52,910 nt of DNA from a virus: the IMG/VR virus record IMGVR_UViG_3300024319_000017, positions 1 through 52,910 of that record; one strand, written 5' to 3'. The notes beneath the pieces are model-generated. The model had not been told where the DNA came from, ran no database searches, and saw nothing but the letters and a program-made list of their open reading frames with translations. The position numbers and the translations under genes are program-made. Below are positions 52,113-52,910 of this stretch, piece after piece. Every line of letters starts with the position of its first letter. The first letter of the stretch is position 1.

Positions 52113-52499
52113 TTATAACAGTTTGGTATTAGTATTGTTAATAAGTATTACACCATTCGGAATTTGTATATTTAATGTTACATTTTCTTCAAGTTTAACA
52201 CCATTAATAAATACTATTTTTTTTATTCTATCCAATAGAATTTCACCATTTTTTATAATTATGTTGTATCTACCTACTTTAAAAAGTTGATTAAGTATCC
52301 TATCATTTGTATTTGCTTTTATTTCCGCAGAAATTGTAATTAAGTTGGAATTTGTTGTGGAAATCTGTGTATCATAATCTTCATTAGATATGAAGTACTC
52401 ATGTGTATTTACTTTAAACTGTTTTACAAAATTCAATGTTGATTGTGAATATGTAAATGTTGATGCGAGTATTAAAATTGCTGTTAGTAATTTTCTCAT
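52113..52499 (-). CDS. Small secreted protein with flavobacterial-type signal peptide
   Basis: A 128-residue protein: signal peptide MRKLLTAILILASTFTYSQS (cleavage after the YSQ/S region typical of flavobacteria), then a beta-rich domain (ISTTNSNLITISAEI, GRYNIIIKNGEILLD, VTLNIQIPNGVILI). It resembles small exported Bacteroidetes proteins, but I do not recognise a family. Probably a host-derived gene acting in the periplasm or at the surface. Coupled to the glucosaminidase gene. Confidence 0.66.
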   Translation of the reverse strand: MRKLLTAILILASTFTYSQSTLNFVKQFKVNTHEYFISNEDYDTQISTTNSNLITISAEIKANTNDRILNQLFKVGRYNIIIKNGEILLDRIKKIVFINGVKLEENVTLNIQIPNGVILINNTNTKLL

Positions 52500-52737
52500 A
52501 ACTTTAGGTTTTTAATTTTTAAAAATTCATTTCGATTCTAATATACAAAATATTATCTATATATACAACTTTTTTTATATAAAAAACAAAATTAAATTTT
52601 GAAAAAGAAAGATTAATAAAATAAAGAACAAATAAAAAACTAAAATTTTCATTATAGTATACATATATAATGGTTACATATTATTTAGTAGAATATTGTA
52701 TTGTATTTACAATAATAACAGAATCAAAAAACGGCAT
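52500..52737 (-). other. Intergenic region between secreted-protein and tRNA genes
   Basis: About 240 very A/T-rich bases with no credible gene. In coding sense it holds TATTTTGTATATTAG about 40 bases before the secreted-protein start, a possible Bacteroidetes-type -7 box. Confidence 0.4.
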
Positions 52738-52766
52738 AAAAAAATGGGTTTGATGTAAATCAACCC
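52738..52766 (-). terminator. Terminator after tRNA-Leu
   Basis: Hairpin of 8 pairs with one bulged base (GGGT-TGAT / ATCA-ACCC) followed on the minus strand by ATTTTTTTATGCC. Its T-run and ATGCC tail match the terminator at 41.4 kb. Ends the tRNA transcript. Confidence 0.8.
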
Positions 52767-52776
52767 AAATTTAAAG

Positions 52777-52861
52777 TACCCGAAGTGGGAATCGAACCCA
52801 CACTCCAACAATTGGAACAGAATTTTAAGTCCTGCGTGTCTACCAATTCCACCATTCGGGC
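52777..52861 (-). tRNA. tRNA-Leu(UAA)
   Basis: 85-base class II tRNA. Acceptor GCCCGAA pairs with TTCGGGT (first pair G-T), D-arm GGTGGAATTGGTAGACAC, anticodon arm CAGGACTTAAAATTCTG with anticodon TAA, a 15-base variable arm with stem TCCAA/TTGGA, T-arm GTGGGTTCGATTCCCAC, discriminator A; CCA is not encoded. UUA is the most used Leu codon in A/T-rich genes, so the phage-supplied tRNA suits its own codon use. Confidence 0.93.
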
Positions 52862-52868
52862 TTATTCA

Positions 52869-52910
52869 GCGGAAAGAGTGGGATTCGAACCCACACGTCA
52901 AATCTATGAT
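52869..52910 (-). tRNA. Partial tRNA, class II, probably Ser
   Basis: 3' part only, cut by the window edge: T-arm GTGGGTTCGAATCCCAC, 3' acceptor strand TCTTTCC, discriminator G. The stretch before the T-arm (ATCATAGATTTGACG) looks like the end of a long variable arm; with discriminator G this suggests tRNA-Ser. The anticodon lies outside the window. Confidence 0.6.

Overview
The window looks like part of the genome of a large T4-like myovirus (tailed dsDNA phage, order Caudoviricetes) that probably infects a marine Bacteroidetes host such as a flavobacterium. Support for the phage type: homologues of T4 gp17 (large terminase), gp20 (portal), gp21 (prohead protease), gp6 and gp25 (baseplate wedge), gp55 (late sigma factor) and gp46/gp47 (recombination nuclease) can be recognised. 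Support for the host is weaker: AT-rich DNA, a secreted protein with a flavobacterial-looking signal peptide, a DUF4494-like protein, and a membrane protein of a kind seen in Bacteroidetes phages. Every gene I accept lies on the minus strand, so transcription runs from 52,910 towards 1.

In transcription order. (1) 52,910-49,300: a partial class II tRNA (probably Ser), tRNA-Leu(UAA), a secreted protein, a membrane-anchored glucosaminidase (endolysin candidate), a stand-alone Asn/Asp-tRNA-synthetase-like enzyme and a YkuK-type RNase H-like protein. (2) 49,800-41,000: mostly small unknown genes plus a MoxR/CobS-like AAA+ ATPase, a CobT/NorD-like VWA protein carrying HExxH, and Hsp20. Five transcription units here start with a recurrent promoter, TGTAAC-N19-TATA(A/T). 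Four of them also share a nearly identical leader with a mini-ORF that starts MGLL. (3) 41,000-36,000: UV-damage endonuclease, a membrane/coiled-coil protein, ClpP, GroES, an HD hydrolase and the gp55-type sigma factor. (4) 36,000-19,900: baseplate and tail genes, including the hub-like protein, gp25, gp6 and several large proteins with LamG-like domains. (5) 19,900-15,000: a replication and recombination island with T7-type endonuclease I, a primase with a degenerate zinc ribbon, and a single polypeptide fusing gp47 (Mre11/SbcD-like) with gp46 (Rad50/SbcC-like). (6) 15,000-6,200: a fibre-like protein, a two-headed nucleotidyltransferase/ligase-like protein, a holin candidate, DNA-binding-like basic proteins and a 651-residue protein with five repeated ES[VI]NE linkers. 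(7) 6,200-1: a spanin-like membrane protein, then terminase, portal, two prohead-core-position proteins, prohead protease and the start of the next gene (scaffold position), in the T4 order 17-20-21-22.

The most interesting points are the fused gp47-gp46 nuclease, the polyprotein-like head cargo candidate whose linkers match the specificity expected of the phage's own protease, the repeated terminator/promoter/leader cassettes, the AAA+/VWA/HExxH pair, the nucleotidyltransferase fused to a KxDG ligase-like domain, and the set of GroES, ClpP and Hsp20. Major capsid, sheath, tube, DNA polymerase and small terminase genes were not found here and presumably lie outside the window.
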